53,642 nt of DNA, taken from contig SUZC01000014.1 in NCBI GenBank assembly GCA_015060165.1, positions 1-53,642 of the forward strand. The letters run 5' to 3'. Source of the stretch: Rikenellaceae bacterium (lineage in GTDB: Bacteria > Bacteroidota > Bacteroidia > Bacteroidales > Rikenellaceae). Below the pieces are notes generated by a model, which was not told the origin of the DNA, did not search any database, and saw only the letters and a list, made by a program, of their open reading frames with translations. The position numbers were made by a program, and so were the translations under genes. Positions 27,042 through 35,113 of the stretch are shown here, in pieces (position 1 is the first letter of the stretch; each line of letters opens with the position of its first letter).

Positions 27042-27815
27042 TTATTTGTTTATCTCCTTGCTAAAAAAACTACTCAACACTCGCTCAAATAATTGCGGAT
27101 TCTCCAAGAATGAGAAGTGTCCTGCGCCAGCCACCGTAACCAAGCCCGCATCGGGAATTAGGCTCCCCATCTTCTTTGCGTCAGAGAGTGGGGTGGCTGT
27201 GTCGTTCTCGCCCCAAAAGAGCAGCGTGGGAGCTGAAATTTTAGGCATCAAATGGCATAAATCTTCATTCACGCACTTCGATAGAATGGCTCGCATCATA
27301 GGCGTTGCGTTGTTGTAATCCGATGAGCCAGCCTTCGCGCGACGGCTCTCAATCCATTTCGTAGCACGCTCCTTGCCGAGCAGTAGGCGAGCCAGATGCT
27401 TCATAGCCTTGAAGGTATAGACCTTGCGGTAGTAGGTGAATGTTCGCTTAGGCTTTACCCCTGCGGCATCGACCAAAACAACCTTGTGAGTCTTGTTGCG
27501 TGAGGCGTAGACAATCGATACTCGGCCTCCAAACGAGTGGCCAATAAGTATGGGCGAAGAGATTTGCTCGTGCTGTGCTATGGCCTCCACCGAGCGGGTG
27601 TACTCCTCCACGCCCCACACTTCGCGTGGCTCCTCGCTCTGACCGAAGCCTGCAAAATCGACAGCCACGACCAAAAAATGTTGCTCCAAAAAGCCGCGTA
27701 TCAGCTTGAAGGTCTCGGTGTTGCAACCCCAGCCGTGAAGCAAAAACAAAGGTTGCCCTGCACCCGCGAGGGTGTAATGCAACCTTATGCCGTTATATGT
27801 GATACTCTTGTCCAT
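27042..27815 (-). CDS. Alpha/beta hydrolase
   Basis: The 257-residue single-domain alpha/beta hydrolase has an oxyanion-hole segment LLHGWG (25-30), the nucleophile elbow GHSFGG (S94), Asp205 in GENDTATP and His233 in GAGHFSF, so a complete Ser-Asp-His triad. No signal peptide is present, so it is cytoplasmic. Its 3-base spacing to the Mur ligase and the downstream ddl suggest a cell-envelope role, but the substrate is unknown. The ATG at 27815 was preferred to a TTG two codons upstream. Confidence 0.88.
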   Translation of the reverse strand: MDKSITYNGIRLHYTLAGAGQPLFLLHGWGCNTETFKLIRGFLEQHFLVVAVDFAGFGQSEEPREVWGVEEYTRSVEAIAQHEQISSPILIGHSFGGRVSIVYASRNKTHKVVLVDAAGVKPKRTFTYYRKVYTFKAMKHLARLLLGKERATKWIESRRAKAGSSDYNNATPMMRAILSKCVNEDLCHLMPKISAPTLLFWGENDTATPLSDAKKMGSLIPDAGLVTVAGAGHFSFLENPQLFERVLSSFFSKEINK

Positions 27816-27825
27816 AATCAAAAGA

Positions 27826-27833
27826 CAAATTTA
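27826..27833 (-). promoter_or_regulatory. Possible promoter -7 box of the hydrolase-mur ligase-ddl run
   Basis: CAAATTTA reads TAAATTTG on the minus strand, 10 bases before the ATG; CAA at 27856-27858 would be a -33 element with a 22-base spacer. Its position implies a leaderless or nearly leaderless mRNA. Confidence 0.4.
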
Positions 27834-27893
27834 ACTCTTTTTTTGTCATTTGCGACAAGAATAGAGGCTTTTTCAAGCTCCTCGTCACGAAAT

Positions 27894-27911
27894 ATAAGCC
27901 TATGGGCTTAT
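27894..27911 (-). terminator. Weak hairpin at the end of the Phe/Tyr operon
   Basis: ATAAGCC-TATG-GGCTTAT overlaps the stop codon of the last gene. The following T content is low, so termination may be inefficient. Confidence 0.4.
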
Positions 27912-28981
27912 TAATTATTCATAATCTCGTTCTGGTGGTTGATACTCTCAATATGTATTGCCTCCAAAACCGAACGTACAAACTCCTCGCTCAGACCCAT
28001 ACCGCGCGTAAGTGTGATCATTCGGCGGCAGATGTCGTCCCAACGGTTACTCTGCAAGATAGCCACGTTGTTAGCCTTCTTTATGCGGCCAATCTTCTCG
28101 GCAGTCTGCATACGTTGGCTCAAAAGATCGAATAGCTCTGAGTCGATCTGGTCAATCTGCTGACGACATACGTTCAACTCGTCGTTGAACTCGGGATCGT
28201 TGGCGGTCTTTGCACGCCACATCACATTCTCAATCAAGGTGATACAGTCCTGAGGAGTTACCTGCTGTGATGCGTCGCTCCACGCTTTGTCGGGATTGTT
28301 GTGACTCTCGATAATAAGTCCGTCGAAGCACAAGTCGGCTGACTGTTGGGCGATACCGTAGAGGAGTGGGCGACAGCCGCATATATGCGACGGGTCGCAG
28401 ATGATCATCATCTCGGGGAAACGGCTACGCATCTCAAAAATCATATGCCACATAGGCGGATTGCGATACTTGCTGTGTCCGAAATATGAGAATCCGCGGT
28501 GGATAAGTCCTATGTTTTCGATGGGTACACCCTCGTTTACAAGGCGATTCACCGCACCTGCCCACAATCCGATATCGGGTGTCATAGGATTCTTGATAAG
28601 TACGGTCACATCCTTGTTGTCGTGGAGACTTTCAGCAATCTCTTGTACAGCAAAAGGCGAAACCGTTGTACGGGCACCAATCCATAGAATATCAACTCCG
28701 TGTTTGAGTGCGCACTCCACGTGTGAACGGTTGGCTACCTCCACTGCAATAGGTAGGCCTGTCGCCTGTTTAACCTCGTTAAGCCACTCCAAGCCAGGCT
28801 CTCCGATGCCTTCGAATGTTCCGGGATTAGTACGAGGTTTCCATACGCCGGCGCGTATAACGTCGACCTTTCCAGAACGAGCCAACTCCATAGCTGTCTC
28901 GATGGTCTGTTCGCGGGTCTCGGCACTACATGGGCCCGCAATGATGAGGGGTCGTTTGGCCCCAAGTACAAATTTTCCCAT
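27911..28981 (-). CDS. Bifunctional DAHP synthase / chorismate mutase
   Basis: It catalyses the first step of the shikimate pathway and, in the fused domain, chorismate to prephenate. Of 356 residues, the DAHP synthase (KDO8P-synthase-like type) covers about 1-260 with IIAGPCSAETREQT, RAGVWKPRTNPGTFEGIG, CDPSHICG and ESHNNPDKAWSDA. A chorismate mutase of the AroQ class covers about 268-350 (CRQQIDQIDSELFDLLSQRM). This fusion is typical of Bacteroidota. It is the last gene of the Phe/Tyr operon, 105 bases after tyrA. TyrA and PheA here have no mutase domain of their own, so this domain supplies their prephenate. Confidence 0.94.
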   Translation of the reverse strand: MGKFVLGAKRPLIIAGPCSAETREQTIETAMELARSGKVDVIRAGVWKPRTNPGTFEGIGEPGLEWLNEVKQATGLPIAVEVANRSHVECALKHGVDILWIGARTTVSPFAVQEIAESLHDNKDVTVLIKNPMTPDIGLWAGAVNRLVNEGVPIENIGLIHRGFSYFGHSKYRNPPMWHMIFEMRSRFPEMMIICDPSHICGCRPLLYGIAQQSADLCFDGLIIESHNNPDKAWSDASQQVTPQDCITLIENVMWRAKTANDPEFNDELNVCRQQIDQIDSELFDLLSQRMQTAEKIGRIKKANNVAILQSNRWDDICRRMITLTRGMGLSEEFVRSVLEAIHIESINHQNEIMNN

Positions 28982-29086
28982 TACTCTAACCTATTTTATT
29001 TAACCTAATTTCCTTTCTCTCTTTGCTTGCCTATTGGCTTTTGATTGCGGTCTTTTTTTTGTGATTTGAAGAGAACACTTATGGCT

Positions 29087-29929
29087 CTAATCCAAAATCG
29101 CACGAATCTTGTTGGCTTTTTTCATTGCGTCCAACAATCCATCTCTGTCGTCGCGCTCAATCATTCGACGCAGAATCTGTAGCTGGTGTATATGCTCACG
29201 CAATACATCAAGCACGTTGTATTTGTTTTGCAGGAAGATTGGGGCCCACGTCTGCGGCAAACTCTTTGCTAAACGTACAGTACTCTCGAAACCTCCACCT
29301 GCCAAATCGAATATATGCTCCTCCTCGCGCTCTTTCTCCAAAACGGTGAGTGCCAATGCAAATGATGTGATGTGCGATATATGAGAAACGTATGCGCAGT
29401 GAGTATCCTGCTCTTCGGCCGACATATATCGTATTGGCATACCAAGCGCAGTGTAGATATTTTGTACCTGCTGCAAAGCATCCTTATCCGATAGCTCGCT
29501 TTCGCAAATTACCACCGTACGACCTGCAAAGGCATCGTGCACAGCCGCCTCTGGGCCACTGTTCTCGGTACCCCACATCGGGTGAGTTGCCACCAGACGG
29601 CCTCGGTTGGGATGCATCATCACAATCTCGCACAACTCTTGCTTAGTTGAGCCCATATCCATCAGAATCTGGTTGGGTCGAATACGGTTCAGGATTTTAG
29701 TGGCAAGTGTTGGAATTACATCAACGGGTGTAGCCAACACGATTAGCTGGCTTTGCTCCAACGCCTCATCAAGCGATACTATCTTCTCGACCAAACCCAA
29801 TTCAAGGGCTCGTAGAGCACTCTTTTCCGAGTGCTCTATGCCCATAACTGAGTCGTATAACCCTTTGTCTTTCAGGCTCAGGGCAAACGAACCTCCAATA
29901 AGGCCCAAACCTATGACGGTCGCCTTCAT
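29087..29929 (-). CDS. tyrA: Prephenate dehydrogenase
   Basis: It converts prephenate to 4-hydroxyphenylpyruvate for tyrosine. The 280-residue monofunctional form has an N-terminal Rossmann fold (VIGLGLIGGSFALSL, residues 4-18) and ATHPMWGTENSGPEAA, then an all-helical dimerisation domain with HCAYVSHISHITSFALA. It begins 11 bases after the aminotransferase gene, so the two are likely cotranscribed. No ACT domain is visible, so feedback by tyrosine would have to act elsewhere. Confidence 0.95.
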   Translation of the reverse strand: MKATVIGLGLIGGSFALSLKDKGLYDSVMGIEHSEKSALRALELGLVEKIVSLDEALEQSQLIVLATPVDVIPTLATKILNRIRPNQILMDMGSTKQELCEIVMMHPNRGRLVATHPMWGTENSGPEAAVHDAFAGRTVVICESELSDKDALQQVQNIYTALGMPIRYMSAEEQDTHCAYVSHISHITSFALALTVLEKEREEEHIFDLAGGGFESTVRLAKSLPQTWAPIFLQNKYNVLDVLREHIHQLQILRRMIERDDRDGLLDAMKKANKIRAILD

Positions 29930-29940
29930 CTCTTAACTTT

Positions 29941-31119
29941 TTATTTTACAAAACGGCTCTTAACTCGCTCTGCTGCCTCGGCCAAACGCTCCTCAGGCAT
30001 ACAGAGTGAGATGCGGATGTATTGATTACCCTCGCTACCGAAGATTCCACCAGGAGTTACGAATACATCACACTCGTTGAGTACCTTATCAGAGAATGCG
30101 AAACAGTCGCCATCGAAATCCTTCGGCATAGCAGCCCATACGAACAAACCTGCCTGACCCTTAACGTAGTCACAACCGAGTGCGTCCAAAAGTGCATAAC
30201 CCTGTGCCTCGCGAGCGTAGTATGTCTTGTTCAACTCGTCAAACCACTCGTTACCCAAAGCCAATGCCTCGGCAGCGGCAGCCTGAACGGGGAAGAACAT
30301 ACCAGAGTCCATATTGCTCTTGAAGCGCAAGATGTCGCTCAAAATATCGGCACGACCTGCCACAACGCCTACTCGCCAGCCGGCCATACTGTGGCCCTTA
30401 CTTGTAGAGTTCATCTCGATAGCTACGTCCCATGCTCCAGGAATAGAGAGAATGCTGAGCTGTAGGTTGTTACGAACAAAACTATATGGATTGTCGTGAA
30501 CGAGCAAGATGTTATGCTTGCCTGCGAACTCTACCAACTTCTCAAACAACTCCACAGTTGGATGAGTTCCTGTTGGCATATTGGGGTAGTTGACAAACAT
30601 CAACTTAACGCGGCTCAAATCCTCCTTCTCGATCTCTTCGAAATTGGGGTAGAAACCATTGGCTGCATTCAAGCGATACTCCAATACCTCGCCACCTGCC
30701 AGAGTCACAGCTGCACGATAAGTAGGGTAGCCGGGGTTGGGAACCAACACCTTGTCGCCCTCGTCGAGGAATGCCATGCAGATGTGCATAATACCCTCCT
30801 TAGAACCCAAAAGTGGAAGAACCTCTGTCTTGGGGTTAAGCTTTACGTTGTACCACTTCTCATACCAGTCTGCATACGCGCCACGCAGCAAATCGCTACC
30901 GTTGTAGGGCTGGTAAGCGTGCACATCGGGACGTTGAGCCTCCTTGCCCAAACGGTCGATAACACTCTGTGCGGGTGGCATATCGGGGCTACCGATACCC
31001 AAACTGATGATGTCGCGGCCTGCCTTGCGAAGCTCGGCTATCTCGCGATTCTTTTTTGAAAAGTAATACTCCTTGATGCAATCCATACGATGCGAGGGAG
31101 CGATCTCTACCTTTGCCAT
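29941..31119 (-). CDS. Aminotransferase of the Phe/Tyr operon
   Basis: The 392-residue fold-type-I PLP aminotransferase has SLGIGSPDMPP, VPNPGYPTYRAA, FVNYPNMPTGTHPT and the PLP-lysine motif TSTKGHSMAGWRVG. Its place between pheA and tyrA suggests it transaminates phenylpyruvate and 4-hydroxyphenylpyruvate, the last step to Phe and Tyr. The sequence also resembles LL-diaminopimelate/alanine aminotransferases, so specificity is inferred from context. A 91-base AT-rich gap separates it from pheA. Confidence 0.88.
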   Translation of the reverse strand: MAKVEIAPSHRMDCIKEYYFSKKNREIAELRKAGRDIISLGIGSPDMPPAQSVIDRLGKEAQRPDVHAYQPYNGSDLLRGAYADWYEKWYNVKLNPKTEVLPLLGSKEGIMHICMAFLDEGDKVLVPNPGYPTYRAAVTLAGGEVLEYRLNAANGFYPNFEEIEKEDLSRVKLMFVNYPNMPTGTHPTVELFEKLVEFAGKHNILLVHDNPYSFVRNNLQLSILSIPGAWDVAIEMNSTSKGHSMAGWRVGVVAGRADILSDILRFKSNMDSGMFFPVQAAAAEALALGNEWFDELNKTYYAREAQGYALLDALGCDYVKGQAGLFVWAAMPKDFDGDCFAFSDKVLNECDVFVTPGGIFGSEGNQYIRISLCMPEERLAEAAERVKSRFVK

Positions 31120-31210
31120 AATTTGTTTTTTTGTTTAATGTTAATATTTTATGTGTTCTTAATCTAATTTTAAATTTTAATATGTGGTAGTGAGACTCTG
31201 TTCAGGCCTC

Positions 31211-32020
31211 TTATTTCCCACTGCGATATACTCCATATACGTGTACTTCCTCGGTTGCGTTTTGCAAGCGAACCAAGTTACGAATATAATCATCCAAACA
31301 CTTAAACTCCAAATCGATGTGGAACATATAGTGCCACGGCTCACTAGGTATGGGATATGATTGAAGTTTCGAGAGATTGATGCCTTCCAGCTGGCTCAAT
31401 GTGCGAAGAAGTGATCCCTCTTCGTGGTTGGTCTTGAAATAGAGCGAGGCCTTGTTTGCCTTCTCGTCCATATTATGGTCGTAGCGTTTCAGCACCATAA
31501 AACGGGTATAATTGCTCTTGCAAGTATTGATTTCGGGGGCGATAATTTTCAATCCGAACATCTCTGCTGCAAGTTCACTGGCAATGGCTGCCGTGTGGCG
31601 AAGCTTATTTTGTGCAATATGGCGGGCGCTGAGAGCGGTATCCTCGGACTCTATGAGCTTCCATTGGAATTGGTCAAGATAATCTATACATTGCAACAGT
31701 GCCATCGAATGAGATTCAACCTCTTGAATATCCTCTAATTCGACACCTGGCAACACCATAAGATTTTGCTTGATCGGAAGGTATACCTCTCCTGCTACCT
31801 GCAGATTTTCATCTTGCAAAATGCTGTAATTTGGGATGATAGAGCCGGCGATGGAGTTCTCGATGGCCATCAATCCCATATTTGCATCTCCAACTTTGAC
31901 AGCGGTCGCTACCTGACGAAAAGTATCGCACGGGATAATTTCTATATCTCGTCCGAAATATTGAATAGCTGCGATATGGTGGAAGCAGCCCTCGTATCCT
32001 TGTATTGCAATTTTTCGCAT
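31211..32020 (-). CDS. pheA: Prephenate dehydratase
   Basis: It converts prephenate to phenylpyruvate for phenylalanine. Of 269 residues, the catalytic domain (1-175) has IAIQGYEGCFHHIAA, MAIENSIAGSI and the TRF motif in NYTRFMVL. An ACT domain follows (about 187-265: KASLYFKTNHEEGSLLRTLS), though the usual ESRP allosteric motif is replaced by QSYPIPSEPW. It is monofunctional, without chorismate mutase. It is the first structural gene downstream of the predicted Phe/Tyr attenuator, whose terminator ends 11 bases before this ATG. Confidence 0.95.
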   Translation of the reverse strand: MRKIAIQGYEGCFHHIAAIQYFGRDIEIIPCDTFRQVATAVKVGDANMGLMAIENSIAGSIIPNYSILQDENLQVAGEVYLPIKQNLMVLPGVELEDIQEVESHSMALLQCIDYLDQFQWKLIESEDTALSARHIAQNKLRHTAAIASELAAEMFGLKIIAPEINTCKSNYTRFMVLKRYDHNMDEKANKASLYFKTNHEEGSLLRTLSQLEGINLSKLQSYPIPSEPWHYMFHIDLEFKCLDDYIRNLVRLQNATEEVHVYGVYRSGK

Positions 32021-32030
32021 AACCCGATAT

Positions 32031-32067
32031 TAAAAAATCCCGACCACACTTAGCGCAGGTCAGGATT
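32031..32067 (-). terminator. Attenuator terminator upstream of pheA
   Basis: On the minus strand AATCCTGACC (32067-32058) pairs with GGTCGGGATT (32045-32036), ten pairs with one U-G wobble and a 12-base loop, followed by a run of six T (32037-32032). It lies between the leader ORF and the pheA ATG at 32020, the position of an attenuator terminator. Confidence 0.85.
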
Positions 32068-32130
32068 AATATAACTTACTAATGAAACAGCTTCATCTTA
32101 GCATACGACATCCTGACCGTTCGCACGGTA
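32058..32130 (-). promoter_or_regulatory. Competing antiterminator and 1:2 hairpin of the pheA attenuator
   Basis: GGTCAGGAT, inside the leader ORF (32118-32110), is perfectly complementary to ATCCTGACC (32066-32058), the 5' arm of the terminator, so the two structures exclude each other. A third structure, ACCGT-GCGA-ACGGT (32130-32116), has a GNRA tetraloop and uses the start of the same GGTCAGGAT segment. Together these give the classical 1:2, 2:3 and 3:4 pairings of ribosome-mediated attenuation. Confidence 0.8.
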
Positions 32131-32166
32131 ATAAAATCGCTTAAAAAAGAAGAAGCTTGCGTTCAT
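32098..32166 (-). CDS. Phe/Tyr-rich leader peptide of the pheA operon (22 residues)
   Basis: The ORF runs from ATG at 32166 to TAA at 32098-32100 and begins MNASFFFFKRFYYR, then eight more residues ending VVC. Seven of 22 residues are Phe or Tyr (five Phe, two Tyr), including four consecutive Phe codons. It starts about 18 bases after the predicted transcript start. Stalling at the Phe codons would leave the GGTCAGGAT segment free to form the antiterminator; finishing translation at the TAA would cover it and allow the terminator. Not in the supplied list of longer ORFs because of its size. Inferred by analogy with enterobacterial pheL. Confidence 0.85.
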   Translation of the reverse strand: MNASFFFFKRFYYRANGQDVVC

Positions 32167-32190
32167 AATTAATTCTTGGTTTTACTATTG

Positions 32191-32221
32191 CAAATATATC
32201 GCAAAAAGTGCATATATCAAA
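32191..32221 (-). promoter_or_regulatory. Promoter of the pheA operon
   Basis: On the minus strand TTTG ending at 32218, a 19-base spacer and TATATTTG (32198-32191) match the Bacteroidota consensus exactly. The predicted start is near 32184, giving a leader of about 164 bases that contains the leader ORF and attenuator. Confidence 0.87.
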
Positions 32222-32249
32222 ATATTGAGCCTATAATTATGTAATTTTT

Positions 32250-33491
32250 TTAATAGAGTCGATTTTTAGCCCACTCCATAACTCTGGCTGGTGCTTGGTT
32301 GCTTTGCAACATCTTGCGCATATAGTCCATATAAGGGGCTGCGTGGTCGAAGAATTGGTAATAACCTTTGCAGAGATAGTTTAGGGGTGAATCCCCACTC
32401 TTCGATGCTACGAATCTGTTGCGAGGACACTCTCCGTGGCAGGCAAACTCATATTCGCAATTGAGGCATTGTTGCGGCAGGGTAGAGTGCTTTGCTACGC
32501 CAAAATCGCTTTGGCGTTTGCCGTACATTAACTTAGATAGAGATTCTTCGCGTAGGTTGCCCAATCGATATTCGGGAAATACGAAATGGTCACACGAGTA
32601 TACATCGCCATTGTGCTCGATTATAGCGGCGTGACCACAATATTTCGACATAGTACATACTCCTGGCGGCTCACCGACCCAATTGGCCAGTGTCGAGTCG
32701 AAGAGTTGTACAAACATCTCTCCAACGTCGTTGTGAACCCACTCGTCGAATATTGTGCAGAGGAACTCTCCCCACTCCTTGGCTCCTACCGAGTGAGGGG
32801 TTACTATGCCGTGACTTTCACCTGCGTGAGCGAGTTGTGTACCATTGGAATGGAGTAATGTTCGTTCGACAACAGGCGTGAATTGCAGAAATTGACAACC
32901 CAAATCATCGCGGAAAAAGCGGTAGAACTCCAAAGGATACTTAACGTTGGCTGAATTGACGGTGGCCATAGCATTCCATTCAACGTGATGTTTGGCGAGT
33001 AATCGAAGTCCCCGCATAACATCCCGAAAACTCCCTTCGCCACGTGTAGTGCGGCGTAGGGTGTCGTGCAGATGCTCAGGGCCATCTATCGAGATGCCAA
33101 CGAGGAAATTGTTGCGGTGCAGGAATTCGCACCACTCATCGGTAAGAAGTGTGCCGTTGGTTTGAATGCAGTTGGCTATTCGACGACTACCTGCGTAGCG
33201 TTGTTGCAGTTTCAATACCTTTTCGTAGAATGATATAGGCCGCAGTAGTGGTTCACCGCCATGCCAAGTAAATAGCACTTCAAGTGTGGTTTGTGATTGG
33301 ATGTATTCGCGGATAAATAGCTCCAACACCTCATCGCTCATAATCTGCGATGAGGTGTTGTGGAGCTTGCTCTTCTCCAAATAGTAGCAGTACTCGCACG
33401 AAAGGTTACAAGCTGAACCTATCGGTTTGGCCATAACATACATCACTCGCCCAAAGGGCAATTCGATGATATTTTCATCCTGCTCGTACAT
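32250..33491 (-). CDS. Anaerobic sulfatase-maturating radical SAM enzyme
   Basis: It oxidises the active-site Ser or Cys of sulfatases to formylglycine. Of 413 residues, the radical SAM motif CNLSCEYC binds the SAM 4Fe-4S cluster (C28, C32, C35). The SPASM domain near the C-terminus, with CTMSKYCGH, the CDHF site and CLNCEYEFACHGECPRNRF, holds two auxiliary clusters. It follows the sulfatase gene by 27 bases, which names its likely client. Confidence 0.94.
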   Translation of the reverse strand: MYEQDENIIELPFGRVMYVMAKPIGSACNLSCEYCYYLEKSKLHNTSSQIMSDEVLELFIREYIQSQTTLEVLFTWHGGEPLLRPISFYEKVLKLQQRYAGSRRIANCIQTNGTLLTDEWCEFLHRNNFLVGISIDGPEHLHDTLRRTTRGEGSFRDVMRGLRLLAKHHVEWNAMATVNSANVKYPLEFYRFFRDDLGCQFLQFTPVVERTLLHSNGTQLAHAGESHGIVTPHSVGAKEWGEFLCTIFDEWVHNDVGEMFVQLFDSTLANWVGEPPGVCTMSKYCGHAAIIEHNGDVYSCDHFVFPEYRLGNLREESLSKLMYGKRQSDFGVAKHSTLPQQCLNCEYEFACHGECPRNRFVASKSGDSPLNYLCKGYYQFFDHAAPYMDYMRKMLQSNQAPARVMEWAKNRLY

Positions 33492-33518
33492 CTGCTTTTG
33501 GCGATGGTGCTAATTGTT

Positions 33519-35093
33519 TTATCGGGGCTCGCTGCGATCCTCGGCTGTCGAGAATCGAGTGGGATCCTTGTACTTCTCTTGTAGTCTCTTTAACTCGGCC
33601 TTCAACTCTTCCGTAATCTTATCGTAACCCTCCTTACCATAGAGGTTGTTAAGCTCTTGTGGATCTTGTTGCAGGTCGTATAGCTCCCATACATCGATGT
33701 CGTTGTAGAAATGAATCAACTTATATCGGTCGGTGCGGACGCCATAGTGGCGCTTTACCATATGTTCGGCGGGATATTCATAGAAATGGTAGTATAGCGA
33801 GTTGCGCCACTCCTTAGGTTTCTCGCCTTTGAGTAGTGGCATCATAGAGACTCCGTGCATATCTTCGGGGACCTCTACACCGGCTAATTCGAGGAATGTG
33901 GGGGCGTAGTCGATATTCTGCACCATCTCTTCGATATCGCCCTTACGCTCAAACCCCTTTGGTAGGGTCATAACGAGCGGTGTTCGCATCGACTCCTCGT
34001 ACATAAATCTCTTGTCGAACCAGCCGTGCTCACCCATATAGAATCCCTGGTCGGATGTGTATACCACCAATGTGTTCTCATCCAATCCATTCTCTTTCAG
34101 ATAGTCGAGTACTCGACCAACGTTGTCATCAAGCGACTTTACGACCTTTGCATAGTCGCGCATATATCGTTGATATTTCCACTCGGCAAGTTCTTTACCC
34201 TGTGGATTCTTTTTGTAGAATTCCTCGATTATCGGGGCGTATGCTGCGTCGTATTGCTTACGCTCTTCGGGCGATAGACGACCGATGAAACTCAGGTATG
34301 CGCCTTTGTACATTGTCTTCTTGTCCTTATGTAGCATCTTGTTGTCGTAGATTATATCCATATCTTCCAAGATGTGCATCTCTTGTGCTGCAGCTGCCGG
34401 GCGGCCCTCGTACTCATCGTAGAATGTATCAGGCAGAGGGAATGTCTTATCCTCGTATTCGTTGAGGTATTTAAGTTCTGGAAGCCAGTTGCGGTGGATA
34501 GCTTTGTGGTGGATAAGGATGCAGAACGGACGCTCTTTGTCGCGTTTGTCAATCCACTCCAGACTCTTGTCTGTAATGATATTGGTAAGGTAACCCTGCT
34601 CGACAATTGTGTCGCGTTGCATTGTGATAAAGCTGGGGTTGTAGTAATCGCCTTGTCCGGGAATCACCTCCCAATAGTCGAATCCGGTAGGCATACTTCC
34701 CAGATGCCATTTTCCAACTACAGCAGTCTGGTAACCCGCTTTTTGCAATAGTTTGGGGAATGTTTGCTGCTCGGCATCGAATACGCAGGTTGAGTTGTCG
34801 AAGAAACGGTTCTCCGACGAGTGCTTACCTGTAAGCATGCAAGCTCGGCTTGGGCCACTGAGCGAGTTGGCCACAAAACTATTAGTGAAACGCACTCCAT
34901 CGCGAGCAATGCGGTCGAGATTAGGGGTTTCGATATAACGACGGTCGTAACAGCTCATCATCTGAGCTGTATGGTCATCGGTCATTATGTATACAATATT
35001 ATAAGGTCCTTGCGGTTCATCGGTGTTGCTACACGATGCCAATGCGGCAGCAGATGCTACCCAATAGGCAATTTTTGAATGTCTGTCGTTCAT
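33519..35093 (-). CDS. Serine-type sulfatase, lipoprotein
   Basis: The 524-residue S1-family sulfatase has an N-terminal signal with a lipobox-like ALASC (Cys21). The active-site consensus is SGPSRACMLTG, with Ser79 at the position converted to formylglycine, so it needs an anSME, encoded next door. Other signatures are MTDDHTAQ (metal ligands), VGKWHLGS and YTSDQGFYMGEHGWFDKRF. Several features resemble GlcNAc-6-O-sulfatases acting on mucin or glycosaminoglycans, but the substrate is not certain. No PUL glycosidases or SusCD pair are nearby. Confidence 0.92.
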   Translation of the reverse strand: MNDRHSKIAYWVASAAALASCSNTDEPQGPYNIVYIMTDDHTAQMMSCYDRRYIETPNLDRIARDGVRFTNSFVANSLSGPSRACMLTGKHSSENRFFDNSTCVFDAEQQTFPKLLQKAGYQTAVVGKWHLGSMPTGFDYWEVIPGQGDYYNPSFITMQRDTIVEQGYLTNIITDKSLEWIDKRDKERPFCILIHHKAIHRNWLPELKYLNEYEDKTFPLPDTFYDEYEGRPAAAAQEMHILEDMDIIYDNKMLHKDKKTMYKGAYLSFIGRLSPEERKQYDAAYAPIIEEFYKKNPQGKELAEWKYQRYMRDYAKVVKSLDDNVGRVLDYLKENGLDENTLVVYTSDQGFYMGEHGWFDKRFMYEESMRTPLVMTLPKGFERKGDIEEMVQNIDYAPTFLELAGVEVPEDMHGVSMMPLLKGEKPKEWRNSLYYHFYEYPAEHMVKRHYGVRTDRYKLIHFYNDIDVWELYDLQQDPQELNNLYGKEGYDKITEELKAELKRLQEKYKDPTRFSTAEDRSEPR

Positions 35094-35113
35094 ATTGCAA
35101 ATTTATATTTTTA

